A stretch of 64,000 nt of DNA from Neoarius graeffei (GCF_027579695.1 NC_083596.1:49785257-49849256), one strand, 5' to 3'. Positions 44,582 through 57,223 are shown, counted from the first letter of the stretch. The notes: generated from the sequence alone by a model not told the origin. Numbers and translations: made by a program.

Positions 44582-47500
44582 TCTGGTCTGGACCGTTGGA
44601 GAGGAGATGTTGTCCCCTACAGAACTGGCATTGTCAGGAGCAACTCAGCTGTGTGCCTGGAACCTGGCCGGGAGTACCTGCTGTGGGGGAGGTTACCCAG
44701 ATCCACTACAGTGTCTCCTGGAAGTACAGTAATGATGGAGCTCACAACATGCCGCTCAGCCCCAAGAGGGATTCTTGTTGTGAGAATGGTGATGTCTTTG
44801 AGGCAAGACAGATGCATGCCATTAAAGCTTATCGACACCTCTGACAAGCCTGTCCTAGTCAGATGCAATGCCAAATTGGCTGATGTTTTTCCCTGTATTG
44901 CATTAGAGGACATGGATGACACACACTCTGAGGTTCCACTGGCCAGTTGCTCTCTTGCAGCCACCATTTTTGCAAATGTTGACTGTGCTGCTGACAATAA
45001 GCTGCAATCAGTTGGACTTGCTCAAATTGATTTAGACCCCTGTGACGTGACTGAGCAGTGTAAAGACAAATTGACTGACCTAATCATCCGCTATAATGAC
45101 ATCTTCTCACACCACCACCTGGATTGTGGAGAGGCAAGTGGCTTTGTTCATCGCATTCACCTGTCAGATCAGCTGCCATTTCGACTCCCTTTCAGGCGAG
45201 TGCCCCCAAGCCAGTATCAGAAGCTTCGTCAGGTACTGAATGAAATGGAGGAGAGGGAGATCATTAGGAAGTCCACCAGTGAGTACGCATCCCCTTTAGT
45301 TCTCGTGTGGAAAAAGAATGGAGATCTCCGTGTCTGCACAGATTTTCGCTGGTTGAACAAGCGAACTCTCAAGGATGCTCACCCTCTGCCTCACCAGGCC
45401 GACTGCTTGGGAGCACTTGGCGGCAATGCACTTTTTAGCACCATGGACCTAACCTCCGGGTTTTATAATATGCCGCTTCATGAAGACGACAAAAAATACT
45501 CTGCCTTTACCACTCCGATGGGCTTATACGAGTACAATCGTCTACCACAAGGTCTGTGTAATATCCCTGGCAGTTTTATGCGAATGATGACATGCATTTT
45601 TGGGGATCAGAATTATCTGAGCCTGCTTTGCTACTTGGATGACCTGTTGGTCTTTGCTCCTGATGAAGCAACTGCTCTGGAACGCTTGGAGATGGTGTTC
45701 AGCAGGCTACGCAATCACAATCTCAAGTTAGCCCCCAAGAAGTGCTTCTTCTTACGCAAGTCTGTGAGGTTCCTTGGGCATGTTATAGACGAGGCTGGTG
45801 TGTCCACTGACCCTAGTAAGATTGAGGGTATCATGAAGATGTCAAGTGTCGACCTGATGGAAGCAGATGGCGCATGTTGTCTGTGAATGCGTCTCTTGAT
45901 GGCATAGGAGCTGTTCTATCTCAGATACAGGAGGGAGAGACCAGGGCGAGACCCATTGCCTTTGCCAGTAAATCACTGTCTCAGTCACAAAAGAATTACC
46001 CAGCACATCGTTTAGAGTTTCTGGCTTTGAAGTGGGCCGTCACTGACAAGTTGAGTCACTGGTTAAAAGGTCATAGGTTCACAGTGTGGACCGACAACAA
46101 CCCGTTGACCCACATCATGACAAAACCAATGTTGGACTGCTGTGAGCAAGGCTGGGTGGCCAAGTTAGCCTGCTACAACTTCGACATTAAGTATGTCCCT
46201 GGGCCAAAGAATGTGGTGGCTGACGCCCTTAGCCATGTGCCTTTTGTGAAGGAGAGGGTCAGCCACAGACTACTCCAGGAGCCCTACAGCAGCCTTCTGT
46301 CTGAAGTCCGGGGTGTAACTTGCGGCTCTGTTCAAAATGCCTTCCGCAGCTCCCAAAATTGTGGCTCTGATCAAGGTGATGACCAGGATGAAACTGTCTC
46401 TGCTCCTTTACAAGTCCATACCATGTCTATTGGGGTGTGTGAGACGTCTGCTGTCCTGCAGTCACACACTCAGTGGGAGAGTGGGGCAAGAACACGTGCT
46501 GTCGAAGTTCTCCATCATGTCCCTCAGCTGGTCCCAGATGGTCAAGATTCACTGCCTGCTTATACAGAGAAGGAACTACGTGATGAACAACTTAAGGACA
46601 GAACCCTCTCTCATGTCTTGTACTACATGGAAAGACGTCGCAGACCCTCCAGGAGAGAGCGAACCAAAGAGTCAGTCACAGTCCTGAGATATTTAAAGCA
46701 TTGGGAGAAATTAGTCTTGAGTAATGGAATTCTCTACAGACTGTCAAGGGACCAAGTCACAAAGTTTAAGCGCCACCAATATGTTGTCCCTGACTCTCTA
46801 AAAGTGGACGTTCTGAGGGGTGTCCATGATGATGCCGGCCATCAGGGCCAGTTCAGGAGTCTTGGGTTGGCCAGACAGAGGTTCTTTTGGCTCAATCTCA
46901 ACAGAGATGTGAGAGACCATGTCCGCAATTGCAAACGCTGCATTGTCAGCAAGACAGCTGAGCCTGTTGATAGGGCACCCCTGGAAAGCATTAGTTCTAC
47001 CAGGCCACTCCAACTTGTCTGTATTGACTTCTTCTGGTCAGCTGAGGATGCAAGGAACAAGTCTGTTGATGTGCTTGTAGTGACTGACCATTTTACAAGA
47101 ATGGCCCAGGCATTCCCTTGCAAAGACCAGTCTGCGAAGCAAGTTGCGAGAGTTCTCTGGGACAAGTTCTTTTGTGTTTTTGGGTTCTCTGAACGTATCC
47201 ACAGTGACCAAGGGCCCAGCTTCGAGAGTCAACTGATCACTGAGCTACTCAGAGTCTCTGATGTAAGGAAATCACACACCACTCCATACCACCCCATGGG
47301 CAATGGCAGTGTGGAACGTTTTAATAGAACTCTTGGAGACATGATCCGTGCCCTTCCTCTAGATAACAAAGTCACTTGGCCGAGACGGCTTCAAACACTG
47401 ACATTCATGTACAACAGCACGATCCATGAAACGACAGGATATGCACCTTTTTATTTAATGTTTGGACGTACTCCTCATTTGCCTGTCGATGTGCTCTTCC

Positions 47501-48562
47501 GTACAGTTTTGAATGATCCTGAAGTAGTCAGTTATGACAAGTATGTTGCATCTCTGGAGAAAGATCTGAAGGATGCTATATTGATAGCTCAGGAGCATGC
47601 CATGAAAGAACAGCACCGTCACACAGCACTCTACAACAGACGGGTGAAGGGTCCCACTATTGCCATTGGTGACCGTGTACTTGTTGCGAATAAGAAAGAA
47701 AGAAAGAGGGAAGAGAAAAGTGGCAGACCGTTGGGAGTCCACCGTATACACTGTTGTGGACAAGAACAATGACACCCACACTTACAAGATTCAGGATACG
47801 ACCACTGGACAGGAGAGAGTCGTCCACCGCAACCTGTTGATGCTGGTCAATTTCCTGCCCGTTGGTGACATAAGTGAGCTGTCCGGTCCCGTTTCCTCAG
47901 CTTCTTCCTCTCAATTGTCAGATCCAAGCGATGGGGCCACATCTGCTGTAGAGCACAGTTTCTTACATAACGGACTGTCTGAATGTCCTGGACAAAGTTC
48001 TATTCAGGAAACTCGTATGCAGAGCAACACTGGACATCAAGTTGTAACTGTCTCAGAGCCCACAGATCATACACGAAGAACTGTTGAATGGATTACCCAG
48101 TCACCCTTCCCAAAGTGCTCACATGTGGCATCGGCTGACAGTGAAGGAGTCCTTAAAAGCGACATGGAGATGAGTGCAGACTACACAGGAGATCAGTCAG
48201 TTGCCCCTGACTATGGGCTGGCACCTCGTCCTGACACTAGTGTACCTGTTCCTGCCAGTAACTCAGGGAGAATGATAGTCAGTTGTGACTCAGAGGCACA
48301 CACATACAGACACACACACAATGACAGCCAGTCAGTGACAACACACAGGGGAGATGCTAGTCACACACAAAGTGCATCTACACAGAGTGATGATACAGTA
48401 GTTTCAGTCGCACAGTCTAGTAATCCCAGTTTCTCCACACAGTTGAGGTCTAGGTTTGGTCGTATTATCAAACCAGTTGACAGACTGATACACACAATGT
48501 CTAGACAAGCCATTTCTCACAGACACCCATTCATGCAGACCATTTCTAGGTCCTTATCTTAG
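44582..48562 (+). pseudogene. Gypsy pol remains (RT, RNase H, integrase), copy 2
   Basis: Fossil. RT motifs are visible in order: RVCTDFRWLNKRT, FSTMDLTSGFYNMPL, NRLPQGLCNIPG and LLCYLDDLLVFAPD (YxDD-type active site, here YLDD). RNase H shows FTVWTDNNPLTH and VPGPKNVVADALS. Integrase matches copy 1, including HSDQGPSFES. The gene is not continuous (about two to three breaks), so no functional polyprotein is expected. Where both exist, residues agree almost completely with copy 1. Confidence 0.85.
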
Positions 48563-48833
48563 TTTTTCTCAGTTATAGTCTGGTTGTTATTTTATTTCTG
48601 ATTATTTGCTGCTTTAGTGGCCTTGGGTACAAGGAATGGGTGGGTCTTGTGGGGTGTACAAGGCACCCTACTGCCGGTTGATTGGTGGGATACTTTACTC
48701 TTCCTCCATGTCGTCCTTATTGGATACTTTTGTGGTTGGCTGCCCTGTTGTTGGCGACCCTCCTTGCGTATAGATTTCATTCGATGTACTTTATGGCTGC
48801 TGTTCTAATTTGGCAAAATTCAGGGGAGTTGGG

Positions 48834-49783
48834 TGTAACAGAGTAAGAAAATACTGCTCATAAATAATATAGTTGTGTGAGTTTTGCCATTATTGAGCAC
48901 AGCAGTGTTCTGGTTAATTGTTGTTGGAGACACCTTTGGACGCTGAGAGAACTGCAGGTCTGCCGCTTTGACCCTTTGTGGTCGCCGTACTCCCAGCCAG
49001 AAGAAAGTTATCCTGGCTTGGGTAAGGTTCATTATATTAAGCACTCTCGTTTTATTCTACTGTATGCTTCTTCATGTTAAAATGCACTGTAATTTGTAAA
49101 TTCGATACATCTTATGATTTATGTAATTGTGTGCACATTGTGAGGATATGGTTGGAATTAGCCGAACTGTTAGGAAGTTTTATTAATTTTTCCTGTCACC
49201 ACGAGTTACCATGAGTGACTAGCTTATTCCTCACGATGGCTTCCGCATTTGATGCATTAGCATTCTGTTCATTTTGTGGGTAATATCCTAGTATGCATGC
49301 AAAATCCATTTAGCTTTACATGTATTAAGCATCAAGATTGTATTGTGCATGTATTGTTGTTATATGGGCGTGAAGGAATTCCGAATGTTTACTCGGTTTC
49401 CGAACACTAATTAACTACCGAACTCGTACATGAACATTCTGTCTGTCCCATCTCCCGTATTCTGAGACAGTGGCATTGCATACGTCAGCACAAATGAATG
49501 TAATGTTATTTGTTTGCTTATTTTGATTGTACAGACGCTGCAGTCATGCCGATTGAGAGTGCTGTTATTTTTTTTTTTTGTCCAAGGTATGTGTCTCCAT
49601 GTGTCAAAATGTATGTAGCTTTTTGCATTAGTATTAATACGCAGCCAGAAGAAAGTTATCCTGGCTTGGATGCTGCAGTCACGCCGATTGAGAGTGCTGT
49701 TAATTATTATTTATTTTTTTTGTCCAAGGAAATAAACTGCCGTCCAAGAACTTCTGTTTCTGTGCTGCTTGAGATCCGTTACA
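48834..49783 (+). repeat. 3' LTR of Gypsy copy 2
   Basis: 950 bp, TGTAACAG to CCGTTACA. Contains the same internal spliced-looking repeat as copy 1 and AATAAA before the end. It differs from the copy 1 LTR by a few substitutions and small indels. Confidence 0.88.
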
Positions 49784-49956
49784 CATACAAACAGTAACCA
49801 TAGGAAAGATATCATATATATCTGGATTCAAGACACTGAACATGGGCATGTTACTGTGATTGTTTTGGCTATATAATATATAAACAAAAAAAATTATACC
49901 ATAATATTTAAAAAATACAAAAATAAAGAAAAAAATTGAGATATAAAAAAAGAGAT

Positions 49957-51646
49957 TTAGACTTCACACTTGCAACTGCACAAAGCTGTGCAGGTCAGAC
50001 CCAGCTTGTAGCATTTGCACCTGCCACGACAGCCTGCTTTGCAGCCACACTTGGTTAGCTGTTGGCAACTCCTGGCTATGGGAGAGTTGGCTGTCCAGAA
50101 AACCTGCCATGCTTCACCTGACTTCTGCCATCCCCAGTCAGCAGGACTCTCTGGTTCTGGCTGACATTGGGTTGCTTGGCCCCACACACAACCAGCCTGG
50201 TAAGCAGCACGCTTTGTATGTTGAAGCAGAGCTGCTTTGGTTGGTGGAATGGCTTCATAGGGCCTTTGTTTCCTTGCAAACGTCAAACCTGGCCTCATCC
50301 ACAGTGGCAGCAGTGCTGGACCTGTCATACATGAGTATGACAAACTTCTCCAGGATCTGCAGGTCACCCTCTTCTACTGTGAGAGGGTACTGACTCAGTT
50401 TGGAGAATGCAGGGGAGGCCCCAGGACAGATGTCCCATGTTTGCCAAGCCGTCTTCTTGCCCTTGTTCCTGAAGGCTGAGACGGTGTCACAGCCTGTGAA
50501 GGCATGAAAGAACAAGATGCCAGACATCTTTTCCTGGCTCATATGTTTACACATGTCATGGATGCTGATCCATTGCAAGCTCTGGCCTTGGCCAAATGCC
50601 ACCCAAAGGTACTCCAACCCCAGACTCTGAAGTATGTGGAAGACACTCAGTGCAATGATGACAATATCTGTGTCATTTGCCTTGATCACAATGGTTTTGC
50701 TCCCATGTTCCACAGCATACTTCGCATGCACAAAGATGCGGCTGTCAGCTTCCTCATGAGTGCACTTGTCCAGCTCCTGAAGGCCAGTCTCATGGGTGCT
50801 GAGGACAGCAGATCCTTTTGTCACAATAACCAGGTTTGCTGCAGACATCTGGGCAACCTTGTCTGCCAGGAACTGGAACAACTCAGTTTTGTTGTCATTG
50901 TGTCTGAGGAAATTGCGCCAGTTGGATGGAATGGTGTTCTTGTCTGTCACCTTGTGCCTCCCTCCCTGGCCACGTTGGATCCTGGTGTCAGCTTTGAGAC
51001 TTGATGTGGTGTATACATCAAAGACAAGATGTGTGGCAGTGTGTTTGCTACTGTAGGACTGTATCACTGGCAGGAAGTCCAATAGTGCATAGTCCTCAAA
51101 GGTTTTCCCTCTCTTTGGTGGCAATGTATGGACTAGAACAGACCCATCTACAATCAGGACATCGGACTCTGGTGTCGTGTCTTCTGGTGTAACATGACCC
51201 TCCAGGACAGAGGTCAGTTGAGCTTTCTGGCATGTATACAGCCTTCCACCCTCACTCAGTGCAGCTGGGAATGCTTGATTCTCATGCTGGAAAAACTCAT
51301 GTAGATTACATTCTCTGCTTTGACAGGATATAAACAGCTTCGAGAACAGCTGACAGTCCTCTTTCAGAAGCTTCTGTCTTGAGGGTTCCACTGGAGCAGC
51401 TACTTGTCTGAAGAAGTCAGTTCTGTTCCTCCTAATGGGCTCATAGAAGGAGGCTGCATTGTTTGCCAAAGACTCTGAAAATGCAAGAAATTGAGCGTGG
51501 CCTCTTTCAAAGTGTGTCTGCAGGAGTTCTGCTGAGCTGGGGTGGGCAATGTGTTTGCTGTCAATGGAGTACAGATCCTGACTCTCTTCCTGGAAAGGGC
51601 TACCCAGGTGTTGCAAAGTCAGTGACAGTTTGTTGACTCTGTCCAA
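49957..51646 (-). pseudogene. PIN/FEN-like transposon protein, second copy (frameshifted)
   Basis: Counterpart of 3834-5525 in the duplicated block. The first 455 codons (from 51646 leftward) are intact and keep VDGS, EEAD, NDTDIVI and FTGCD. Two bases are missing near 50281 relative to copy A, which throws the last ~100 codons, including the Cys-rich end at 49957-50060, into another frame. Confidence 0.65.
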
Positions 51647-52737
51647 GAATGTGTTCTGTGCATGTGGTGTTTATTACACTGTGATGGTAACAGAAAATAT
51701 TATGTTTCACAAAATGAGCTTATAAGGGCAAAAAAATACTAAAAGAGCAAATAGATGGAAATATATTACACGAAGAATTTGTCACTCACCAGCGGCCATC
51801 TTGAAAAACGGCCGCCATTTTGAATTTTTTGCGTGGCCAATGCCCTTTTTAGAAAGACAGGACTCTGAAGAGTATCTGTGCCAAATTTGATGTTTGTTTC
51901 ACCATCTGAATAATTTTAATGAAATAGGCAGTTATCCGCTGCACGAGATACGGGACCAGAGACTATCTTGAATCAAGTTGACGACACGTGTAGCATTGCA
52001 ACAAGTTTATTTTTTTTCCCATTTCAACATTCAAGCATTAAAACATCTCTTAAGATTCCACTTCCCCAGGACCTCAGGCACCAAAAAAAATAAAAAGTCT
52101 ACGCATTTTGACTTAGTGCTTACACAACGCCAAAGCAACAGTGCATTTTGGGGGCACTGACTATTCATGTGTACGAGGGGTTTACAAGATCAGGCACAAA
52201 AAAACAAACAAACAAAATCCCACTGAACTTAACTCACAGCATTCCAAAAAGACCTCACTAAAACGCCCTCCACTCACTCATAGCCTTTTTGAAGGCACTT
52301 GTCTGGTCTAGTGTGTACAGCATCTAGAAGGAGCTCACTCTGAATGACTGAGAAAACAGTCGCAGTAAACTTAGGATATGTAAGGTGGAGTTGAATTGTA
52401 ATGAAAGATTCAAAGATTTCAGTAAAGTTCATTTATTCCCAAAACAAGCATACTTTGTTTTTTTTTCTTGAAACAAGATGAACCGCATTTAATAAATGTC
52501 CAAAATGTATGTACTTGTTTTAAAAAAAACGTGTTTTATTTTCAAAGGTGCTCCAAATAAGAATTTTTAAAGACATTTTGTCTATACTGTACAAGATTTT
52601 CAAGATGGACTGTCTAAAAACTAGCCTTTCTAGCTAAATGAGGTTTTGCTTGTTGGGCAATTATGTCTTATAATAAGGGTGGCTAGATGTTTTGACTTGA
52701 AAATAGAAACTTCCGAAGATTTTTATTTTTTGCAGTG

Positions 52738-52925
52738 TAGCTGTTGCTATTATATATGCACTGAACTTCAGCTACCCTGCTGACCTCCACTACACTTTTG
52801 AGGTAATCCAAAAGATTTGGATGGCACTGGATGGAGGTAAACTTTCCAACAAAGCACTTGCTCTGAAAAACTGGCTCTCTCAGTCAACGGGTCAGACTGA
52901 TTTCTGTTGTGTATCTGCTTTTTTA
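52738..52925 (+). pseudogene. SAMD3-like last-exon relic, copy 4 (truncated)
   Basis: Begins at TAGCTGTTGC exactly as copy A at 6616. Reads YALNFSYPADLHYTFEVIQK and so on. The shared junction shows that copies A and 4 are duplicates of one rearranged block. Confidence 0.45.
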
Positions 52926-53409
52926 AAAAAATTTGTGTTTATTTCTCAGGGACGAGTTTATGCAGGGTTGATTACTTTTTGTTTGTAAATCCACTTTGAT
53001 CTGTCAAAGTTGTCAGCTATGTAAAATGGTGTTCACAGGGTTAACCCTCATGGTAAAGTTTTTTTTTTAATGAAGCACTAGATCTTATTTGCCTTATTCA
53101 GTTTGTGGAAAGTTTGGTTTCCTTCAGTAAAATACTGTTCTTGTTATTTTGTATTCACTCTTGAGGATGCACTGTTGCGCTGTACGAACAGTTCACAATA
53201 TTTTTTTGAATGTACTGTGATAAGTTTATACTGTTATTCTGCTGTGACTGAAGTTTGTATGTGCTTCCATTGCTACACTGAAAGCAGTGCAAAGTTAGAT
53301 TCTATGTATCATGAATCCATTGCGCTTTACGCAGAATTAACTTTTAATTTATTTATTTTTGCTGTCAATTTATAAATTATATATATTAATATTTATATAT
53401 TTGTATATC
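52926..53409. other. Spacer after relic 4
   Basis: As 6786-7260, then an AT-rich stretch of about 50 bp (TATATATTAATATTTATATA) at 53371-53406 that leads into the truncated Tc1-like copy. No gene. Confidence 0.55.
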
Positions 53410-53997
53410 CAGGTTCTAGAGCAACAAATGCTCCCATCCAGACGACGTCTCTTTCAGGGAAGACCTTGCATTTTCCAACATGACAATGCCAAACCACATA
53501 CTGCATCAATTACAGCATCATGGCTGTGTAGAAGAAGGGTCCGGGCACTGAACTGGCCAGCCTGCAGTCCAGATGTTTCACCCATAGAAAACATTTGGCG
53601 CATCATAAAACAGAAGATACGACAAAAAAGACCTAAGACAGTTGAGCAACTAGAATCCTACATGAGACAAGAATGGGTTAACATTCCTATCCCTAAACTT
53701 GAGCAACTTGTCTCCTCAGTCCCCAGACGTTTACAAACTGTTGTAAAGAGAAAAGGGGATGTCTCACAGTGGGAAACATGGCCTTGTCCCAACTTTTTTG
53801 AGATGTGTTGTTGTCATGAAATTTAAAATCACCTAATTTTTCTCTTTAAATGATACATTTTCTCAGTTTAAACATTTGATATGTCATCTATGTTCTATTC
53901 TGAATAAAATATGGAATTTTGAAACTTCCACATCATTGCATTCCATTTTTATTTACAATTTGTACTTTGTCCCAACTTTTTTTTGGAATCAGGGTTG
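53407..53997 (+). mobile_element. Tc1-like transposon, second family, 5'-truncated copy
   Basis: Only the 3' ~590 bp remain, ending CTTTTTTTTGGAATCAGGGTTG before TA. The transposase tail (53407-53826) is open, with CIFQHDNAKPH and SPIENIW but no first Asp. The 5' half is replaced by the AT-rich stretch. Same right-hand junction as copies 1 and 2. Confidence 0.9.
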
Positions 53998-55224
53998 TAT
54001 TTTCGCTGTCAATTTACAGTGAAAACAGTTTTTGTGGTTTGTATTTTCATTATTTGTGTTTTGAATCTCCTGCTGGTAATGTAGTGGTTATCGTGTCCAG
54101 TTTTTGTGTTTTGATGCTGAATTTACTGTATGGCAACTGCACTGAGTCCTTCTGTTCAGGTAAAGTGTGTGATCTGCAAAGTTTTAGGGATCAATACAGT
54201 CAAAGTTTAATACAGAACTCTGAATCTTTGGTTTTTGTCAGTGCAGTCAGTTTTTTTTTAAATATTTGATTTCTGTATTTGCACACACTTGGATACAAAA
54301 CTGGTGTCTACAATGCATTTGGCTGGCTTTAATAAATCAGGTTAAAGTTACATTTAAAAATCAGGTATCCTGAACATGATGAAATCACTTTAACATTACT
54401 CAGTTAATTGGTTTTGCAATCGCTTTAAAAGCATGTTAAATCAACGTGATTCTTTTAAATACTCGAACATGATTGAAATATTTTGGTTTAACAAGTAATA
54501 ATTAATTGAGAGAAGGAAATTGTCAGTAATCCACATTCTGATCATGTGGGACCGATGTACACATTAAAATCAAGTAAATCCAAAGGATTTTTTTTCAGTG
54601 TAGCGTGTAAGGATCTAATCCCATTGAGTGGTTTCTATATCCACTTCTTTTGAGTGTATTTCTTGGTTTGAATAACTTGCTTGTTTGCTGAACACAAACA
54701 TGGCAATAAGTTCTTGTGTTAATGGACCAGACTCCACTTTTGGATCATTAATCCCTTTTGACTGTGAATGTCCTGCATGCAGGGTTTTATTTTGGCTTCT
54801 GGCACATCCATACAGTTTTACATACAAAACCTACAATTTAAAACTTTGGTTTTTTGCATTTATTTAATTCCTGGACTCCCGTCTGTAACAGGGAGTGATG
54901 TTGCATCCCATGAATACACTTTACACTAGATTCTTACATTCTAATAAAATAGATGAGCCAAAATAATTGGAGATCTTTATTAACGGCCCTGACTCGTTAC
55001 AAGTATGAATAGGAGGGCCTTAAGGTAGATAAGGTTCAGAACCCCTGACATAAAGGATCCAGCTCTCAATGAAGTTTGGTCTGAGTCGAGGAAATTCAGA
55101 AACGAGGGTCTGTGGAAACTTTATCAAGCAGAGATTTCAATGTTCATTTCTTTAAAAAACTGAGCAACAATGTCCTTAAAAGGTGCACTGAGAAATAATT
55201 GTGTTTTCCCCAAGAGACGACTCC
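53998..55224. other. Spacer before Va5
   Basis: Like 7260-8468. AGGTTCAG site near 55033 empty. No gene recognised. Confidence 0.6.
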
Positions 55225-55372
55225 GAGTCCTGATGAGCGTGTGGACGTCGTCTCTCGCTCAGGATACACCTGCTGGACCCCTGATCTCTAATTTCAGCTC
55301 CATGGAAATGATGTAGTTTCCCTCTTTCTGAGTGGAAAAGAGACAAACTCTGAATGTCAACATGTTAAATGT
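55225..55372 (+). promoter_or_regulatory. Conserved upstream block of Va5
   Basis: GGACGTCGTC, E-box CACCTG 55267-55272 and ATGGAAAT present. Confidence 0.4.
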
Positions 55373-55616
55373 ATTTAAGTTCAACTCAGTTCAGCAGTCG
55401 GGTTCCACAGATGATATAAATACTGAAACAGATACAACATGATAACTCTGATTCTAAAGAACTCAGTGTAAAGATGTGGACTCGAGAGCACATGACTCCT
55501 CCCTCTGCCCCGCCTCCTGTCTCTATTATAGCACGCCCCTGCAGTCTCTCCTTTATCTGCTCCTCACGCTGCTCATCTCTTCACTCATCACGAGAGTCCC
55601 ATCACACACGGACACG

Positions 55617-56076
55617 ATGCTGCCAGCGCTCTGCTCTCTCCTCACTGCTCTCTCATGTAAGATGTCACAACTCTGGAGCTCATCAGCATTTGGACTCCGT
55701 CTAATGTGAGCATGAAGCCATGTAACGTGTGCTGTTTTTATTCCAGGTGTCAGTGGCGTGACTGTGGTGACACAGAAGCCTCCTGTTCTCACACTGACTC
55801 AAGGGCAGACGGCCACCATGGACTGTAACCTGGGGACTGTTGTTGATAGATCTGCACGCTGGTACAAACAGGTTCCTGGAGGAGTTCCTCAGTACATGTT
55901 AAAATATCGTTATGACTGGAGTGCTCCTGAATATGGGTCCGGTTTCTCGTCTCCTAAATTCACATCTACACACTCCTCTAAATCAGATTATAACCTGATT
56001 ATCAGTAATGTAGAGGTGGGAGACTCGGCAGTGTATTACTGTAAAACATGGGACAGCTCTGCTAAAGAGTACGTAT
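55617..56076 (+). CDS. Ig light-chain V gene Va5
   Basis: Leader 55617-55656, V exon 55747-56076. CDR1 VVDRSAR as in Va2, but the FR2/CDR2 side is the most divergent of the set: QYMLKYRYDWSAPEYG. 3' end CKTWDSSAKEYV. Open with both cysteines; expected to join J5, 0.7 kb downstream. Confidence 0.9.
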
Positions 56077-56104
56077 CACAGTGATGTACACCATGACAAA
56101 AACC
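56077..56104 (+). other. V-RSS of Va5
   Basis: CACAGTG 56077-56083, ATGTACACCATG, ACAAAAACC 56096-56104. Confidence 0.95.
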
Positions 56105-56719
56105 TCCTCACTGCTCACACTCACTTCTGCTTTCACACAACACGAGAAACAACAAAAACCTCAACTTCAAATCACTGGAACTGAAGTGGAAACTCATTCA
56201 ATGTTCATTGAAGACACTTTGAATTCTTCACAGTCGAAGATCACAGATACGGTACGACCTTTTATTCCACATTTATGAAATTCTCAGTTCAGTTCCTTTG
56301 CATTCATGAGCTCAGTATGATCAGGTGATCTACAGCTGAGAGCTTTTCCCCAGATTTCCTCTGATTTTTGTGATTAGTGACACTGACAGTGTAAGATACT
56401 AACTGCTCCCTGGTCCACACCAGATCCACAAGGAGCTCCTCAGTGTGTGTGAGAGAATGATAAGAGCTGAAGATTTCCGGGTCATACTTGGTTTTATTTC
56501 TCTTGTTGACGTTTCTTGATTCTCCAAGAAAGATTTGATGACGTGCACTGATTCTCTTCAGCAGGACGTGTGAACAGAACAGTGTAGAACAGAGACGTGT
56601 GATTCACTGACACTGGAATGGGATCTTAAAGGAGTGTGTGCTGATCGTAGACAGTAGAAGAGAGAGCTGGAGTCTGGAGGACGTTTCACTTCCTCTGCTG
56701 TCACTTCTGTATCTGAGGA

Positions 56720-56758
56720 GGTTTCTGTACGGGTGAGGACACTGAATGAATCGCTGTG
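56720..56758 (+). other. J-RSS of J5
   Basis: GGTTTCTGT 56720-56728, 23-bp spacer, CGCTGTG 56752-56758. Confidence 0.92.
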
Positions 56759-56792
56759 GTATTCGGCCAAGGAACAAAGCTGATCGTCAGCG
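56759..56792 (+). CDS. Ig light-chain J segment J5
   Basis: VFGQGTKLIVS; identical to J1-J3; donor GTAAGT. It is the first J reachable by Va4 and Vb3. Confidence 0.93.
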
Positions 56793-57223
56793 GTAAGTAA
56801 AACTTCTCACCTCTGTTTTCGTACACTAGACTTCTACACCGCTTCACATTCACACTGCATGTTCTCGCATCGACTTTTATTTCTTTTTCCAGTTTGAGAA
56901 AGTGAGTTTGACATTTCAGATGTGTCTTTTATTTTGTGTCTCGGTCAGTTTTTAATAAATTGTACATTTAATATCAGACTTGGAGAATTGTTTTGTTATT
57001 TTCTTGATTTGTAATTTCCTTGAGATGTATCTAAATGTTAATTTAGACATTTTTAATCCTTAATTTGTTTTGTTTTCTGATATTTTGCCATACAGACAGA
57101 TTTATTGCTTTGTTCTTCATGGAAATGTTCCAACATTGATTTAAAAGTGTATGACATTCCTCTCTGCACATTAGATGTGTGTTATTTTGGTTAATGAATA
57201 TCTCCTGCTGTGTGTGGAATCAG

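Larger units (their letters stand above)
44275..49783 (+). mobile_element. Ty3/Gypsy LTR retrotransposon, copy 2 (broken)
   Basis: Starts TGTAACAGAG and ends GTTACA, flanked by a 4-bp duplication CATA (44271-44274, 49784-49787), so it jumped into the CACTG element. Parts in order: partial 5' LTR 44275-44581, reverse transcriptase, RNase H, integrase, tail, polypurine tract and 3' LTR 48834-49783. No gag region is recognised. It is an incomplete, broken copy with a handful of breaks. The two LTRs are identical over the 307 bp they share as far as I can read, so it looks very young or recently homogenised. Confidence 0.9.
41865..52737 (-). mobile_element. Large CACTG-ended (EnSpm/CACTA-like) element with nested insertions
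   Basis: Left end CACTGCAAAAAATGGCC, right end ATTTTTTGCAGTG. Without its two nested insertions (42646-44104 and the Gypsy copy 44275-49783) it would be about 3.9 kb. Segment 42330-42480 is the reverse complement of a region near its other side (51780-51920; GGTGAAACAA... with CAAGATGGCCG), forming long subterminal inverted repeats. It carries the PIN-like ORF on the minus strand. The right flank is TA within the SAMD3-like relic; the left flank is the Va4 downstream region, so the two flanks do not belong together. Confidence 0.7.
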
